From NCBI RefSeq assembly GCF_963678635.1, contig NC_087063.1:71629617-71693616 (forward strand): DNA of 64,000 nt, given 5' to 3'. The notes under the pieces were generated by a model that did not search any database, was not told the DNA's origin, and saw nothing but the letters and a program-made list of their open reading frames with translations. The DNA comes from Symsagittifera roscoffensis. Its lineage: Eukaryota > Xenacoelomorpha > Acoela > Convolutidae. The translations under genes and the position numbers were made by a program. The first letter of the stretch is position 1. Each line of letters opens with the position of its first letter. This document shows, piece after piece, positions 9,596-20,990 of this stretch.

Positions 9596-10045
9596 TTTAT
9601 GGGTTTTCAAAATGGGAATTAAGAAAAAATGATCAATTTTTGAAATTGCCAACCCTGTTATTGGTGCAGTCAGAGTACACACCAATATATGCGGTTTTTC
9701 ATTAGTTGTCGAAAAAAATGCGAAGCACCGGAGATGCGTTAAATGCAATTTTTAATTTTAACTGTGTAACGATGCTCGCACTCGATTTAAATATCCAATT
9801 TTTAAATAATTGCATTTCTTTTCCCGAGTGTTAAGTTATATTTTCCGTCAGTATGTATCTGCCGGGCGAATGGATTAATTGCTGTAAACCCCGTTTTGCC
9901 TTGGTTGTTGAATCATGGCGTTATGTGATTAGAGACAATTTTTCGAGACATAGACGCATAAGACTATCTTATGCTTGTCAAATTTAGAATGATATGCCTG
10001 TCATCGTCGATGTGACTGTATGTAAAAAACGTGGGGTTCTCAGTG
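9596..10045 (+). promoter_or_regulatory. Presumed 5' flank/promoter region of MTPAP
   Basis: This AT-rich spacer lies between the tandem units and the MTPAP start codon. I see no gene and no convincing core-promoter element. The call rests on position only. Confidence 0.3.
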
Positions 10046-10710
10046 ATGTTATCGAGGAATGGAGTTTTGTATTCGAGGTCTCCGATCCAAAGTTGTCATT
10101 GGTGCAGAAGACTAATGAAGACTTTTAATCAAGCTAATAATAAGCACCACCAAATTGCCAAGAAAAGTGTACTATTTCCAGGCCTTAATCAAGCATCCTT
10201 GACGGATATTTTTGTCAAAGTTGGGATAAGAAATGTTGTTAAAATTCGAGATGTTGAAAATAGCGACGGAAAAACATCTGCTTTTGCTACTTTCAGTGCG
10301 CCAGAGGACGCTGAGAATATTTTAAAAGATACGAATGGTATGTTCAGAATGTGTTTCTTTCATGAATCAGCGAAGAATGTCTCCAGGAAATTGAGCACTA
10401 AAAATAGTCAAAATAATTCGTTCCATCATCTAAAGACATTATCACAGATGAGTTTTAGCGATCAAATACATCGGAATTTTCTTTCAAATGGAGCTGCTAG
10501 TAATAGAATTGAAGAAAGTTATTTTGTACAAGAACAGCTAAAAGAGTTAGTAAGTCTTGTAGTGTCCAATAAGTTCAGCGAGGACAGAGGAAAATTGACT
10601 CCGATTCTCCAATTGTTTGGAAGCTCAGTTAATGGATTTGGTAGTGAAAGCAGTGACGTTGACTTAGCCTTCCACGTAGCTTACAGCAAAGGCGGTTCTG
10701 CATCATTAAG
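10046..10710 (+). CDS. MTPAP: MTPAP exon 1: targeting sequence, RNA-binding-like domain, catalytic DxD
   Basis: It encodes residues 1-222 and ends in phase 2 (TTA AG|GTTGGT). The donor is not a strong consensus, but it is the only nearby site that joins in frame to exon 2 and removes the non-homologous run that follows. The last 83 bp of the exon recur at 11916-11998. Confidence 0.82.
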
Positions 10711-13700
10711 GTTGGTTTCTCGTTCAATTGCTTCTTTTATAGTCGGCTGTTTTGGCCTTAGTATATTGACAGAAAATCCGCACTTTCCGAAATTCCAAAT
10801 TTATACAAATTTGTCTTTGCACTTTCCATTTTATTGCATGCGGTTCCGGATGCATTTCGGTTATTTTTCAACTTATTCGATGTCGGTTTTATTTCTGTCG
10901 TCCTAATTGCCTGATATATAATTTTTTATTTCATTACAGTCGTATCGGTTGTTGTGTTTCAATACAGACAAAATGTTTCATTTTCTGTATGCATATCATG
11001 TTAGTTTGGTATTGCTATTTCTCTCAATAAATCAATTTAAAACTACAAAAAGTCGTAGAACTATAGAGGCACTGAAGAGACTAGTTGAAAAGAGACTGAC
11101 CTCTATTTTTGCGATATTTTAGCCAGTATTGCCACTCATGCCCACATTTTTCAATTACCCATTCTAGAAAAATATACGAAAAATTTAGTTTAAAGTTGTT
11201 TTCTTTTTTTTTGTCAAAAACTTTCCCCATTTACGAATTTCTTTGTGGTCGAGATTGGGCCGGAAGCTTTCAAGAGACCCCTGTTAACCCATCGTAATGC
11301 AATCACGACAGGATGGAAGAGAGTGGGTAAAATGTCTAGAGACAATACCAAGGCGAGGGAATCGATACTAGAGGAGGACCTGGCGAAGAACGTGAGCTTG
11401 AGCCTGCACAACTCCTTTTGTTTGAACCGGGAATCTAGGGTGAAGGCACTACCCAACCAAGCAAAGAGGTTGCAAGAGCAAAGAGAATGGATGCGATCCT
11501 ACGAGCAGCTGAAGGCTTGGGAGGAGATTGTGATTAGCTCCGATGATGAAGAGGAACTGTTGAGACAGTTTGCCGTATCTAGTACTTCAGGGTGCAGTAC
11601 CTCCAAGGCGAAGAGTGCGAGATGAGCAGGTGGCTCGAATGGATCTTGAGTCTTGAGAGGGAAAGGGGGGCTTGAGCGTGGATCCGGGTGAAACTTGGAT
11701 TCACGAAAAAGAAGTTTTAACAAAGCAAATATTGTTATTAATATACTATATTTATTATATAAATCAAAATGCTGCATGACAATTTCCTGATTGAATAGGA
11801 CAAAAGAAATTTTAAATGATTGGCTTGGAAAGCAAGAATTCAAAGGTGCAGGTGTGTGCAGATTTTGATTGCTGTTTAGCGATAGTGTGAAAATTTTACA
11901 TGGCTGTGAATTTTGGTTAATGGATTTGGTAGTGAAAGCAGTGACGTTGACTTAGCCTTCCACGTAGCTTACAGCAAAGGCGGTTCTGCATCATTAAGGT
12001 TGGTTTCTCGTTCAATTGCTTCTTTTATAGTCGGCTGTTTTGGCCTTAGTATATTGACAGAAAATCCGCACTTTCCGAAATTCCAAATTTATACAAATTT
12101 GTCTTTGCACTTTCCATTTTATTGCATGCGGTTCCGGATGCATTTCGGTTGTTTTTCAACTTATTCGATGTCGGTTTTATTTCTGTCGTCCTAATTGCCT
12201 GATATATAGTTTTTTATTTCATTACAGTCGTATCGGTTGTTGTGTTTCAATACAGACAAAATGTTTCATTTTCTGTATGCATATCATGTTAGTTTGGTAT
12301 TGCTATTTCTCTCAATAAATCAATTTAAAACTACAAAAAGTCGTAGAACTATAGAGGCACTGAAGAGACTAGTTGAAAAGAGACTGACCTCTATTTTTGC
12401 GATATTTTAGCCAGTATTGCCACTCATGCCCACATTTTTCAATTACCCATTCTAGAAAAATATACGAAAAATTTAGTTTAAAGTTGTTTTCTTTTTTTTT
12501 GTCAAAAATTTTCCCCATTTACGAATTTCTTTGTGGTCAGAATTTTTTATTAGTTGAATATTCTGTGCTATTTGCACAGTAATTGGCTATTCTTCTTTGG
12601 TTTTACATTTGAAAGCTTTGTTTTTTGTTTTTTTTTCAGGCAAAGTTCTAAAAATTTTCAGGTTCAAATATATATTCTTTTTTGCGGTTTGACTTTCGAT
12701 TTCTTTCTAAATTCAAATCTAGTTTCGAAAACGGGAATTTAATTATCAGGTTTCCCAGCCAAATAAAAACTTCACCTATTGATCCAGTTTTCTCAAATTG
12801 AGTCAGTTTTATCAGAAAAGAGTCAATCATAAATTCTAGAAATTCAAAGAGCTTTACGGCTATCTATTTTTTTATCGGAAGTTCGAAGCTAGAGCTTTAA
12901 AAAATAAGTGCGTATTTTTTATGTTTAATTGCGTTCATTGACTCTTTTTACCCAAGTTTTCAAAGCGGTTTCGTTTTTATACCAGTGATCAGGGGACGGA
13001 TTCAGCGATAGTGAGGAGACGCCAACCCCTTCAGAGATTCGACCCGCTCGCCGCTGAAAGGCCTATTTGGTACCTTTTTACGACAGAAATCTTGGCTGGC
13101 CGACCCCCATTTGTTTCTAAAAGTGCGATTAAAAAAAATATACGACCCCTGCGAGTGATTGTTTAGGCCTTTTTTGTTATCACGAGTTTTCATTTTTTTG
13201 AAGCTCTCTTTTCCATGCATTTTAACCTTTTCGAGAAGCAAGGGATTTTCATTTTTTCTCGTAACAACTTTGTTCACAGGATGACTGAAATTGGTGTTCA
13301 CCATCTGTACTTTCGTAAACCAACAAACAATTTTTGAGCATGTGCATGTCTGCATTTCAAGTGCACGTTGTATTTGAAACTTGTTTTTGATGTTGGTTGT
13401 AAAATTAACAACTCCGATTTTAGTTTGTCCGTTTATATTCTTTTTTGTTTGCTCTTCTTTTACTTTTTTGTTTCTCTTGATTTACAAGATATCAACTTAC
13501 AGGATTCTTTTTGAGTCGTTTGAGAAGCAAAAAAGGTGTTATCTAAACATTTTTGAGAGCGATTTAAAGCAATTTGAGTTTTCGTATAAAAATAATTTCT
13601 TTCGGCGCAACGTGTGTATGCTCAAAAACATCGGCTTTGTTAAAGCCTTGAAGTTTTGTTCAGATTTTTTTTAACTTTCAATTGTTTTATTTTTTGGCTT

Positions 13701-16700
13701 ATTTTCTTGAAAAAAATTCACGACAAATGTAGGAAACTTATTTGTAGATAAATTTTTTGATCTTTTTTTAAACATTTTTTCTTAGTTTTTCTGTCGCTTT
13801 CATTTCTATTTTCGTCGATTAGTTTGTCTTACTATGTATGTTTTATATCGCAGGTAGTTTGAAGTTTCCTTTCGCCTCCGTTTGTAAATTTTCTAAAGAT
13901 GCAGGTAATTCAGTTACAAGAGATCGTTTTTTTTTCGAGTTTTTCAAGTTTATTTTTTTATTTTCGATTCGTTAGTTCATCTGCAAGTTGTGAAATTCAT
14001 TCAATTGTATCACAAAAAGCGCGAAGCTCTGCTTCGCATGTGTATTCTATTTTAGCACAATTAAATCGAAGCAATAGCTAAAGTAGAAATGATTAAAAAT
14101 TGAGTGAATTTTTGAACTCAAAACCAATTCGCGAGAATTTAAAGCTTAGCTAGATCTTCAAATGTCTTTCCCTTATATGAAAAGGAACTGAAAAGTTACC
14201 GAGTCGAAATATAAAATGTCTGACAATTCAAAAATCCCTTTGTTAGTTTTTAATGTCTGAGATAAATTTCGTTTTTATAGCTGAGTAATTTCGAAAGTTC
14301 CTCTAAATGAGGAAAAAAAGTTAGGTGAGGGAGTACCCAATGTCGGAAGAATTTAATGTTTAATTATGAATCCAAGAATTGATTTTTGTTTGCGCTTTTT
14401 AGAAAGCTACAAAAAAGCTTTTCGCCCTAGGCTTGATTGGCACACCAGAAATACCTCCAAAACCAAATTTTTGTTTTCATGCAGCCAGATGAATTTCGAA
14501 AGTTCCTCTAAATGAGGAAAGAAAGTTTGTTGAAGGGGTACCCAATGTCGGAAGAATTTAATGTTTAATTATGAATCCAAGAATTGATTTTTGTTTGCGC
14601 TTTTTAGAAAGCTACAAAAAAGATTTTCGCCCTAGGCTTGATTGGCACACCAGAAATACCTCCAAAACCAAATTTTTGTTTTCATGCAGCCAGATTTTCT
14701 TAAAATTGCGAGAGCAAGTGTCTTGTATTCGCTAACAAAATTTTTTTTATCAAAAATTTTCTCAAATCTGCTACTTTCTCACTTTTGATGTTATGTGCAA
14801 GTACATGCGGCAATGCTCGTTTTCTAGAAAATTCAATGACGGCTCGTTCATTTGACGTTTTAATGAAGTTTTCAATGAAACATGATGAAAACTTGTCGGT
14901 TTTTTTGAAATTCGTGGCTTCGGCACAAATGTTTTCGCTTCTTCGCCTTTTTCAAATGTCAACTATATCTTGTACATCGTGTCCAAATGACTCTACCTTG
15001 CTTGAATAACGAACTAAGTAAGGGTGAATGACAAGGAGACGGGTCTGATCTAGACAGTGAACTTAACGAGCAAATTAAAAGCGTTTTTGTGAGTAATTGA
15101 ATGAATTAAGCGATAGACGAATAATTTTTTCACAATTTGCTCGCCTCAAATCGAACGCAAAAAAGGCTAAATGCTGTAATTAAACGTGAATCAATATTCG
15201 GCTTTGTTTGCTTTACTGATGCTTACTCTCATAATTAGCAATCAAGTTCACTGGACCCGTCTCTTTTTCTTTCACCGTAAGTAACTTTTTGAATAGAATC
15301 ATATCAAAAAAACTAGTCGCAATTTTTTCTGATTAGTTGTTTTTGTTTCAGTTTTTATCGGCCCAATTTTTCCATGGTTTTGAAATGCCAACTGTTATCT
15401 AATATAGCGTGGTCTTTACAGAGCTGTATAGCTAATGATTAGTCGCTAATTATATTAGTTCTAGGTGCTTTATTCCAGACTTGATTTCTTTGCTTATCTG
15501 TTTTGGCGATTTTTTGATACAATCTGAAGGATATTAATGTCCCAAAGATCGAATTTTCCTTAATTAAGTTGGGTTTGAATGTTAACACCTGCGAGAGCAA
15601 CTGTCTTGTGATCGGGAACAAGACTTTTTTCACGTAAATATCTTTTCTCACAAATTTGTTAGAAATTGAGCTTGCTTTCTTGATAAACGTAACAACTTTC
15701 AGTCTCCTTCTCACTTGGTCTAGAGGTAACGCGGTTGATGTCTGGAGGTCCCACTTGGTCTAGACATAACAATGTTTTAGGTTGAGGTTCCGATGTAATT
15801 TTTTTTTTAAATTTCAATGTTCATATACCTTTCGGTTTTATAGCCGCTGGGTAAATGCTGAAAGCTTATTCATGGTGGTAGTTGTAATTCTCATTATTTT
15901 TTTGAAATTGAATTTTTCATTCATCCAAAAACATTTTCTGTTCGCCGCCTTAAAAAGCTACTCTTGCGTTGTATCGCAAGTGATACAAAACTCTGCTTCG
16001 CCTGTGTTGAAAAATGCTGTTGTGAATACTCTCGTTGAGTGGGAAGGAGCTATGGCGTAGGCTGGGTATTTACCATCTCAACGTACTTGGGTCAAGTGTG
16101 GTATCATATTAAAGCCGTTGCAGTCATCATTGAGATTGATTGGAAAATATTTCAAAAAGTTGTTTGAGTGCTAAGAAAAATGGGTCTGAGTTTTTCCGTG
16201 AGCAGACTATTCAGACTGCAGAAACTTAAGGCGAAATTTGATGACTAAACGTGACCTGAACTCGCAGTTTGATTTGCAACAGTTTTTACGTTAATTTCCA
16301 GTGTTCTTATTCAATTGCCTTGCAAAGGAGTTAGAAAAAAAATTGAAAACACTTGATAATTTTTATGATATATATTCGATTTTGTTGTTTAATATTACTT
16401 TTTTTGAGTTTCCCTTCTTAATCACCGTGACCGGAATATTCTGCGTTTTCACAGCATTCGTCAACTACGCCAAAATGTTTGCGTCAGGGAGTTGGTAACG
16501 CAACCATTATAGGTCTCCCTTCATAATAGTAAAATAACAATGTAGGGAGGCTATAGTTTTTTTACTACTCGGTTTTTCAAAGTTCAATTTCATTTACTAT
16601 AAGTAAGTTAAATAGGAATGTTCCCCAATCACAAATCTACAAAAAGCGCGAAGGCACGTGAATGAGTTTTAGTCTCGAATGTGCATCCCTTATATAGCAT

Positions 16701-18389
16701 TTGCGTCAAATATTTACTCAAAACCAACATTTAATCATTTGCAAAATATTTTCAACCAATATATCTTTATGCTGTACTGATATATGCTACTAAAACCGAA
16801 TAAGTGAAAATTGCAAAACAACAAAAGCTGGTACTTTGAAATTGCTTTAATTTACGAAAAGCAGACTGTAAACACTAAAAGACAATATTTTGTTGTTAGG
16901 TAGTTGCAAATAAATAAACTATTGAAATTAATGACGAAAATCATTAGGAGGCATCACTCATGCTTTCTAATCAATGAAATAATCATTGATAACCAACGGA
17001 GTAATCATTCTCAAATTCAAGTTACAAAAGACAGAAAAAATAACGAGCCAAAAAAAACTGAAAAATAGGTTTCGTTCAATATTTAATCATTTAATCTTAG
17101 AATTAAAAAATTAATTGAGACTTTATTGAATTTTCTTAACAGTCAACTAAATTCAATTCGAAACTAAATTCAATTCGAAATGCAAAAAACGAGTTTTTGC
17201 TTTTTCTGTTATTTGATCATTGGACTTTGGTGTTTTCAAAGATGGGATTTTTTTTATTGTTTTGTTTTATGTAAATAATAATCGTCTATTCCCTTCTTGA
17301 AAATGAATTTGATTATTTATTATAAGTGGATTTAAATCTATAGATTTTCCAGTGGAATGAAAAATTGTTTGATCCAGTTTTCTCAAATTGATCTAACGTT
17401 ATGAAAAAAGTGCCAGTCATAAAACTTTCTGGAAATTCAAAGAGTATTATGTGATTTAATTTTTTCTTTGAAATTCAAAACTTAATAAAAATGTAAAATA
17501 TTTTAAATTGTTCGAAAATGTTTAAAAACAAGTCAATCATGTTTTTCCGATTTCCTTGTTTTTGTCCACGCTTTTCCAATACCATGTTGGCTATGTTTGT
17601 TTCAGGAGATTGCAGCAGCTAATGGTGAACGAAAACAGCCTATTCAAAAGTACATATCTGATCTCTGGGGCTAAAGTGCCCCTCATCACTTTCGAGCATC
17701 GGGTACTGCAGGTGTTCGGCGACATCACAACTACTCAAAACGACCATCCTTTTGTACAGTCGAAAATGAGTTACTTTTATTCTCTATTCAATCCATCTAT
17801 TGTGCCAGTATTCGCAATTATTAAGCAAATCTTACAGAAGTTTAAAATAACAGCCTCCTACAAGCCCGGTTATCTGACTACATTTCAAATCAGTGTCATT
17901 TACTTCTGTTATTTGATGCACAAAAAAGTTATTCCTCCGTTTAATGAAGTATTATCGCTTTTTAAAAATCGTGATTTGGGAGACATTTTACCATGTCAGA
18001 TGGAGAATTTCACAGCTGCTCGAATAGAAACAGAGGATTTGTTCTATGGATTTTTTGAATTTATTGCCGAGTTTGATTTTGAGAGCAAAAAAATTGACGC
18101 TAGCACAGGTACTGTAAGATCAAAATCGTTTTTGGATGCTAATAAAACCAGCGCATTGATTGTTGCGAATCCCCTTGACGTTGACCATAACGTATGTCGT
18201 TCAGCTTCCAAGTCGAATTTGGAAGATTTTCAAAAGGTTTCGAAGATTATCGCAGAGAGGCCGTGTCATAGCTTAGATGATTACATGAATCTGCCTTCGT
18301 TGAAAACGATAAACAACCAGGAATCAAACAATAGAGGTGCCGCAAAGTTGATTGATCGAGTTAAAAACTCATTTAAACTGAAATTTTGA
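10046..18389 (+). CDS. MTPAP: Mitochondrial poly(A) RNA polymerase (two-exon model)
   Basis: The model joins 10046..10710 and 17606..18389 (1449 nt, 482 aa). MTPAP adds poly(A) tails to mitochondrial mRNAs in the matrix and is a nucleotidyltransferase of the DNA polymerase beta superfamily. The N-terminus (residues 1-35) is Arg/Lys/Ser-rich, as for mitochondrial import. An RNA-recognition-like domain (about 42-95) precedes the catalytic core, where LFGSSVNGFGSESSDVD carries the metal-binding Asp pair at 204 and 206 and a third Asp lies at 261 (FGDITT). The C-terminal PAP-associated part includes the NPLDVDHNV region. Length is somewhat below the human protein (582 aa). An in-frame GTG at 10031 precedes the chosen ATG. 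Splicing the AAG|GTTGGT donor to the ttcag acceptor restores the frame exactly. The intron contains a recent duplication and insertion. Confidence 0.85.
10628..11250 (+). repeat. 623-bp direct duplication, copy 1 (MTPAP exon-1 end plus intron start)
   Basis: The segment is repeated at 11916-12538 with a constant offset of 1288 and only about three substitutions noticed by eye (near 10864, 10924 and 11220). It contains the MTPAP DxD codons and the donor site. Confidence 0.95.
11251..11625 (+). pseudogene. Truncated ORF2 C-terminus (no start, 5' missing)
   Basis: This stretch encodes the last roughly 125 residues of ORF2, including the SUMO-interaction-like acidic tail. The frame is intact but there is no native start or 5' part; it sits inside an intron, so it is probably not expressed as a protein. 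Confidence 0.8.
11251..11915 (+). mobile_element. 665-bp internal fragment of the two-ORF element inserted in the MTPAP intron
   Basis: It matches 6782-7446 (offset 4469) almost base for base: the ORF2 C-terminal 126 codons, the stop and the 3' UTR. One difference was noticed, near 11522. It is truncated at both sides relative to the left copy, carries no poly(A), and is flanked by the two copies of the 623-bp duplication. Only about one base of homology is seen at either junction. Confidence 0.95.
11916..12538 (+). repeat. 623-bp direct duplication, copy 2, with partial MTPAP pseudo-exon
   Basis: The first 83 bp duplicate the end of exon 1, including the DxD codons and donor (donor copy after 11998). 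No splice acceptor precedes it, so it is probably spliced out with the intron. At 12539 the sequence continues into ordinary intron. Confidence 0.93.
12745..13360 (+). repeat. Dispersed repeat family R1, interrupted by a hAT-type MITE
   Basis: The block 'tttcccagc..aataaaa', then 'cctattgatccagtttt', then 'caatcataaatt', then 'aaattcaaagagct' occurs here and in similar order near 17345, 24050, 28990, 34290, 38300, 41745, 42790 and 60055, always in + orientation. The end block ('aggatgactgaaattgg', then 'gagcatgt') is also found near 24338. Confidence 0.6.
12990..13151. mobile_element. 162-bp non-autonomous hAT-type MITE
   Basis: It starts CAGGGGACGGATTCAG and ends ...ACGACCCCTG, i.e. CAGGGG-type termini typical of hAT elements. 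It is flanked by an 8-bp target duplication with one mismatch (ccagtgat at 12982-12989, cgagtgat at 13152-13159). There is no transposase. It lies within an R1 repeat copy. Confidence 0.7.
13161..14286. other. MTPAP intron, AT-rich, with one repeat-tail hairpin
   Basis: There is no gene here. A GCGAAGC-TCT-GCTTCGC hairpin of the repeat-tail type lies at about 14020-14040. The rest is T-rich intron sequence. Confidence 0.5.
14287..14695 (+). repeat. 205-bp tandem duplication
   Basis: The unit starting 'aatttcgaaagttcctc' at 14287 recurs at 14492 with few differences, ending 'catgcagccagat' at 14490 and 14695. It lies inside the MTPAP intron and has no coding potential. Confidence 0.9.
15706..16020 (+). 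mobile_element. tRNA-derived SINE, damaged
   Basis: Two A-box-like heads (cacttggtctagaggtaac and cacttggtctagacataac) stand in tandem, followed by a weak B-box (gaggttccgat), a T-rich body and a degenerate tail hairpin near 15975-16005. It lies in the MTPAP intron. Confidence 0.55.
16021..17605. other. Remainder of MTPAP intron
   Basis: This is AT-rich sequence with an R1 repeat fragment at about 17345-17480. No gene or RNA is recognised. The intron ends at ttcag (17601-17605). Confidence 0.5.
17606..18389 (+). CDS. MTPAP: MTPAP exon 2: third catalytic Asp and PAP-associated domain
   Basis: It encodes residues 222-482 and ends with TGA at 18387-18389. The FGDITT motif supplies the third Asp, and YKPGYLTTFQIS and NPLDVDHNV align with the human protein's C-terminal domain. 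The start of the exon is fixed by ttcag| and by frame continuity with exon 1. Confidence 0.85.
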
Positions 18390-18689
18390 AATACAGTATT
18401 GAAATACAATTTTTCTATTCATTCAACGATTCATAAACCAGGAATTTTTAAAAAGAAAATCATCATCGCCATCAGATGTCCTTTTTACAGTACAAGTTAT
18501 GTTACTGAAACTTTTGCTTTCTGTTTATTATACACAAATTGATTAATTAAGAGTCAACCACTTGAATGAGTCTGACACATGTCTCGCAATCTTCAAACTT
18601 CTTCACCGGAATATAGACTTTTTCTGGTTAACAATTTAATTAACAGAATAACTCGGTTTCTTGGTCCATAATAAAGTCAAATTTGTAAC
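18390..18689. other. Spacer downstream of MTPAP
   Basis: This presumed 3' UTR and spacer has no clear AATAAA signal close to the stop and no other feature. Confidence 0.4.
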
Positions 18690-19085
18690 CGTCTCCGGCA
18701 CCCTTAGTCTGGAGGTAACGAATACGCCTGGGACGGCAAAGGTACTGGGTTCGAAGCTGACCAGGACCTGTTTTTCTTTCAAATGAGAATTGTTGACTTG
18801 GTATTTGTCTGCTCATGTTTTGTCGACTTAGTTGCGATATCTTAGTTTTTTTGCTGCATGCATTTTTCATTGTATTTTTCAAATGTGTGTCTGAACATTT
18901 TTTCCGGAAATAGATCATCATTCCAGACAACATTTTGAGGTTTTTTTAGTCGTAGTTTGTTCAATTTTTCCCCCATTTTCTTTGGACTTAGTGGTTGTTC
19001 TCTCATCTCCTGTCTGCTAGCTTGCAATGTCATTTTTGTGGTATTGCAAGTGATTCGAAGCTCCGCTTTGCCTCCTTTTTTTCCA
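18690..19085 (+). mobile_element. tRNA-derived SINE with hairpin tail
   Basis: The A-box (tagtctggaggtaacg, about 18706) and B-box (gggttcgaagct, about 18748) are spaced as in a tRNA, then comes 'gaccaggacctg' and a T-rich body. The 3' tail 'ggtattgcaagtgattcgaagctccg...' ends near 19075. The same family recurs near 33735 and 37360. Confidence 0.75.
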
Positions 19086-19875
19086 AATCGCCCTGTTTAA
19101 ACTATTTTATAAGTTTTGACTATTAATGAACAGGTTAAGCAGAATTGATCCGGTCGTATCAAGTAAGCATTTATCAGAAGCAAGCTTAATACAGCAGGAG
19201 TAGAGTAGTTCTCATCTCGATTTGAATGATGTATCTTCAAAAAACTGCAATTTGAATTTGAAAGATTTTTTAAAGATGGTAATTTATTTATCTTTCTGAT
19301 CTATCTTTCTGCTATTCAATTTCTCTTAATGAATTATACAACCGATTGAACGGTACACCGTTTGCAGTTGAATAACTAGCTTGAATAAGTTCGCAAATTA
19401 TGAAAAAAATAATCCAAGCATGATTTCAACCAATAAAGAGTTAACATTTTCAATTGCTTTGTTAATTCCTACGCCTCCTCTAGAAAAGGTCTTCACCATC
19501 ATAGTCCGCTTCCATTCCTTGAAGAGTGATAGTGAACCACTTTGATAAATGTGTGTCCCGTGCATCAGTAATAATGAGCATTTAAGTATAGTTCAGTATT
19601 CAATAGACATCGCTCGATCGTTTTCGACACTTTTCCACCGGAGTTATTCGCTTCACTTGCTTTAACTAGTTATATAGTTCTTTTGATATGAATGAAGCAA
19701 AAAAAATTGCATCACTCAGGGCAGTTTCTAGGTTGGTTGCAGGGCACTGAGCTAAGTAACAGAATAAACTTAACACCGACATGCTGTGTTTATAAAATCA
19801 GGTTTTAATTATTTGGAACTGTAATAGGATGTTTAAGTTCCCAATGTGTAATGTGTAATAATCTGTAAAAAACTG
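19086..19875. other. Intergenic, nothing recognised
   Basis: AT-rich sequence without open frames, repeats or RNA genes that I can support. Confidence 0.4.
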
Positions 19876-20555
19876 CCATTATGAAGATAATAAATTGAAC
19901 TTATCCTGCTTTACATGGCGGTGCCCTGTCTTGTCCCTCCTTCCGCTGCCTTACGCTGCCCCGCATTGCCTTGCTCTGCACTGCCTTGTTTTGAGCAGCG
20001 CTGCCTTGCTTTGCCATTATGAAGATAATAATTTGAACTTATCCTGCTTTACCTGGCGGTGGCCTGTCTTGTCCCTCCTTCCGCTGCCCCGCATTGCCTT
20101 GCTCTGCACTGCCTTGTTTTGAGCAGCGCTGCATGGCTTTGCCATTATGAAGATAATAATTTGAACTTATCCTGCTTTACCTGGCGGTGCCCTGTCTTGT
20201 CCCTCCTTCCGCTGCCTTACGCTGCCCCGCATTGCCTTGCTCTGCACTGCCTTGTTTTGAGCAGCGCTGCCTTGCTTTGCCATTATGAAGATAATAATTT
20301 GAACTTATCCTGCTTTACCTGGCGGTGCCCTGTCTTGTCCCTCCTTCCGCTGCCTTACGCTGCCCCGCATTGCCTTGCTCTGCACTGCCTTGTTTTGAGC
20401 AGCGCTGCCTTGCTTTGCCATTATGAAGATAATAATTTGAACTTATCCTGCTTTACCTGGCGGTGGCCTGTCTTGTCCCTCCTTCCGCTGCCTTACGCTG
20501 CCCCGCATTGCCTTGCTCTGCACTGCCTTGTTTTGAGCAGCGCTGCCTTGCTTTG
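19876..20555 (+). repeat. 138-bp minisatellite, five copies
   Basis: Units start 'ccattatgaagataat' at 19876, 20014, 20142, 20280 and 20418. Four are about 138 bp and the second lacks 10 bp. Each contains a CT/G-rich segment of 'ctgccttg'-type words. It is much richer in C than its surroundings on this strand. Confidence 0.95.
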
Positions 20556-20990
20556 CGCTGACCTGTCTTGCCCCTTATTCCGCTGCCTTGTGTTGCGCTG
20601 CCCTGACTTGCGATGCGCTACCCTACGTTGCGCTACCCTGCCTTACTGTGCCCTGCGCTTCGCTGACTTGCCTTGCGCTGCCATGACTTGCATTGTCCTG
20701 CGCCGCCCTGCCTTGTTTTGCGCTGCTCTGCTGCTTTTAGGTGCAATACTCCTCCTTGCCTTGCCCCTACTTTCGTTCCCCTGTACTTCCCTGCCCTGTA
20801 TTGCGCTGTTTTGCCTTTCCTTGCCTTGCGCTACCTTGCTTTGCGCTGCCATGCTCCTCATTGCCTTGCTCCGACCTGCCCCTCCTTGCCTTGTGCTGAC
20901 CTGCTCTCCCTTGCCTTACGCTGCCCTCCCTGTCTACCTTTTGCCCTGTCCTGTATTACGCTGCCCTGTCCTTCTTTGCTTTGCGCTAAA
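20556..20990 (+). repeat. Degenerate pentamer/decamer array (ccttgcgctg type)
   Basis: This is a continuation of the minisatellite as short words such as 'ttgcgctgcc'. It creates long spurious open frames on both strands because stop codons are rare in such sequence. Very few A residues occur. Confidence 0.9.

Noticed and set aside
11913-12194. 93-codon frame resembling MTPAP
   Set aside because: It is the duplicated exon-1 end running into intron sequence; there is no start, no acceptor and no continuation.
11251-12538. LINE-type retrotransposition with a 623-bp target-site duplication
   Set aside because: The fragment has no poly(A), is truncated at both sides relative to the left copy and has an extraordinarily long flanking duplication. 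Template switching explains it with fewer assumptions, though it is not excluded.
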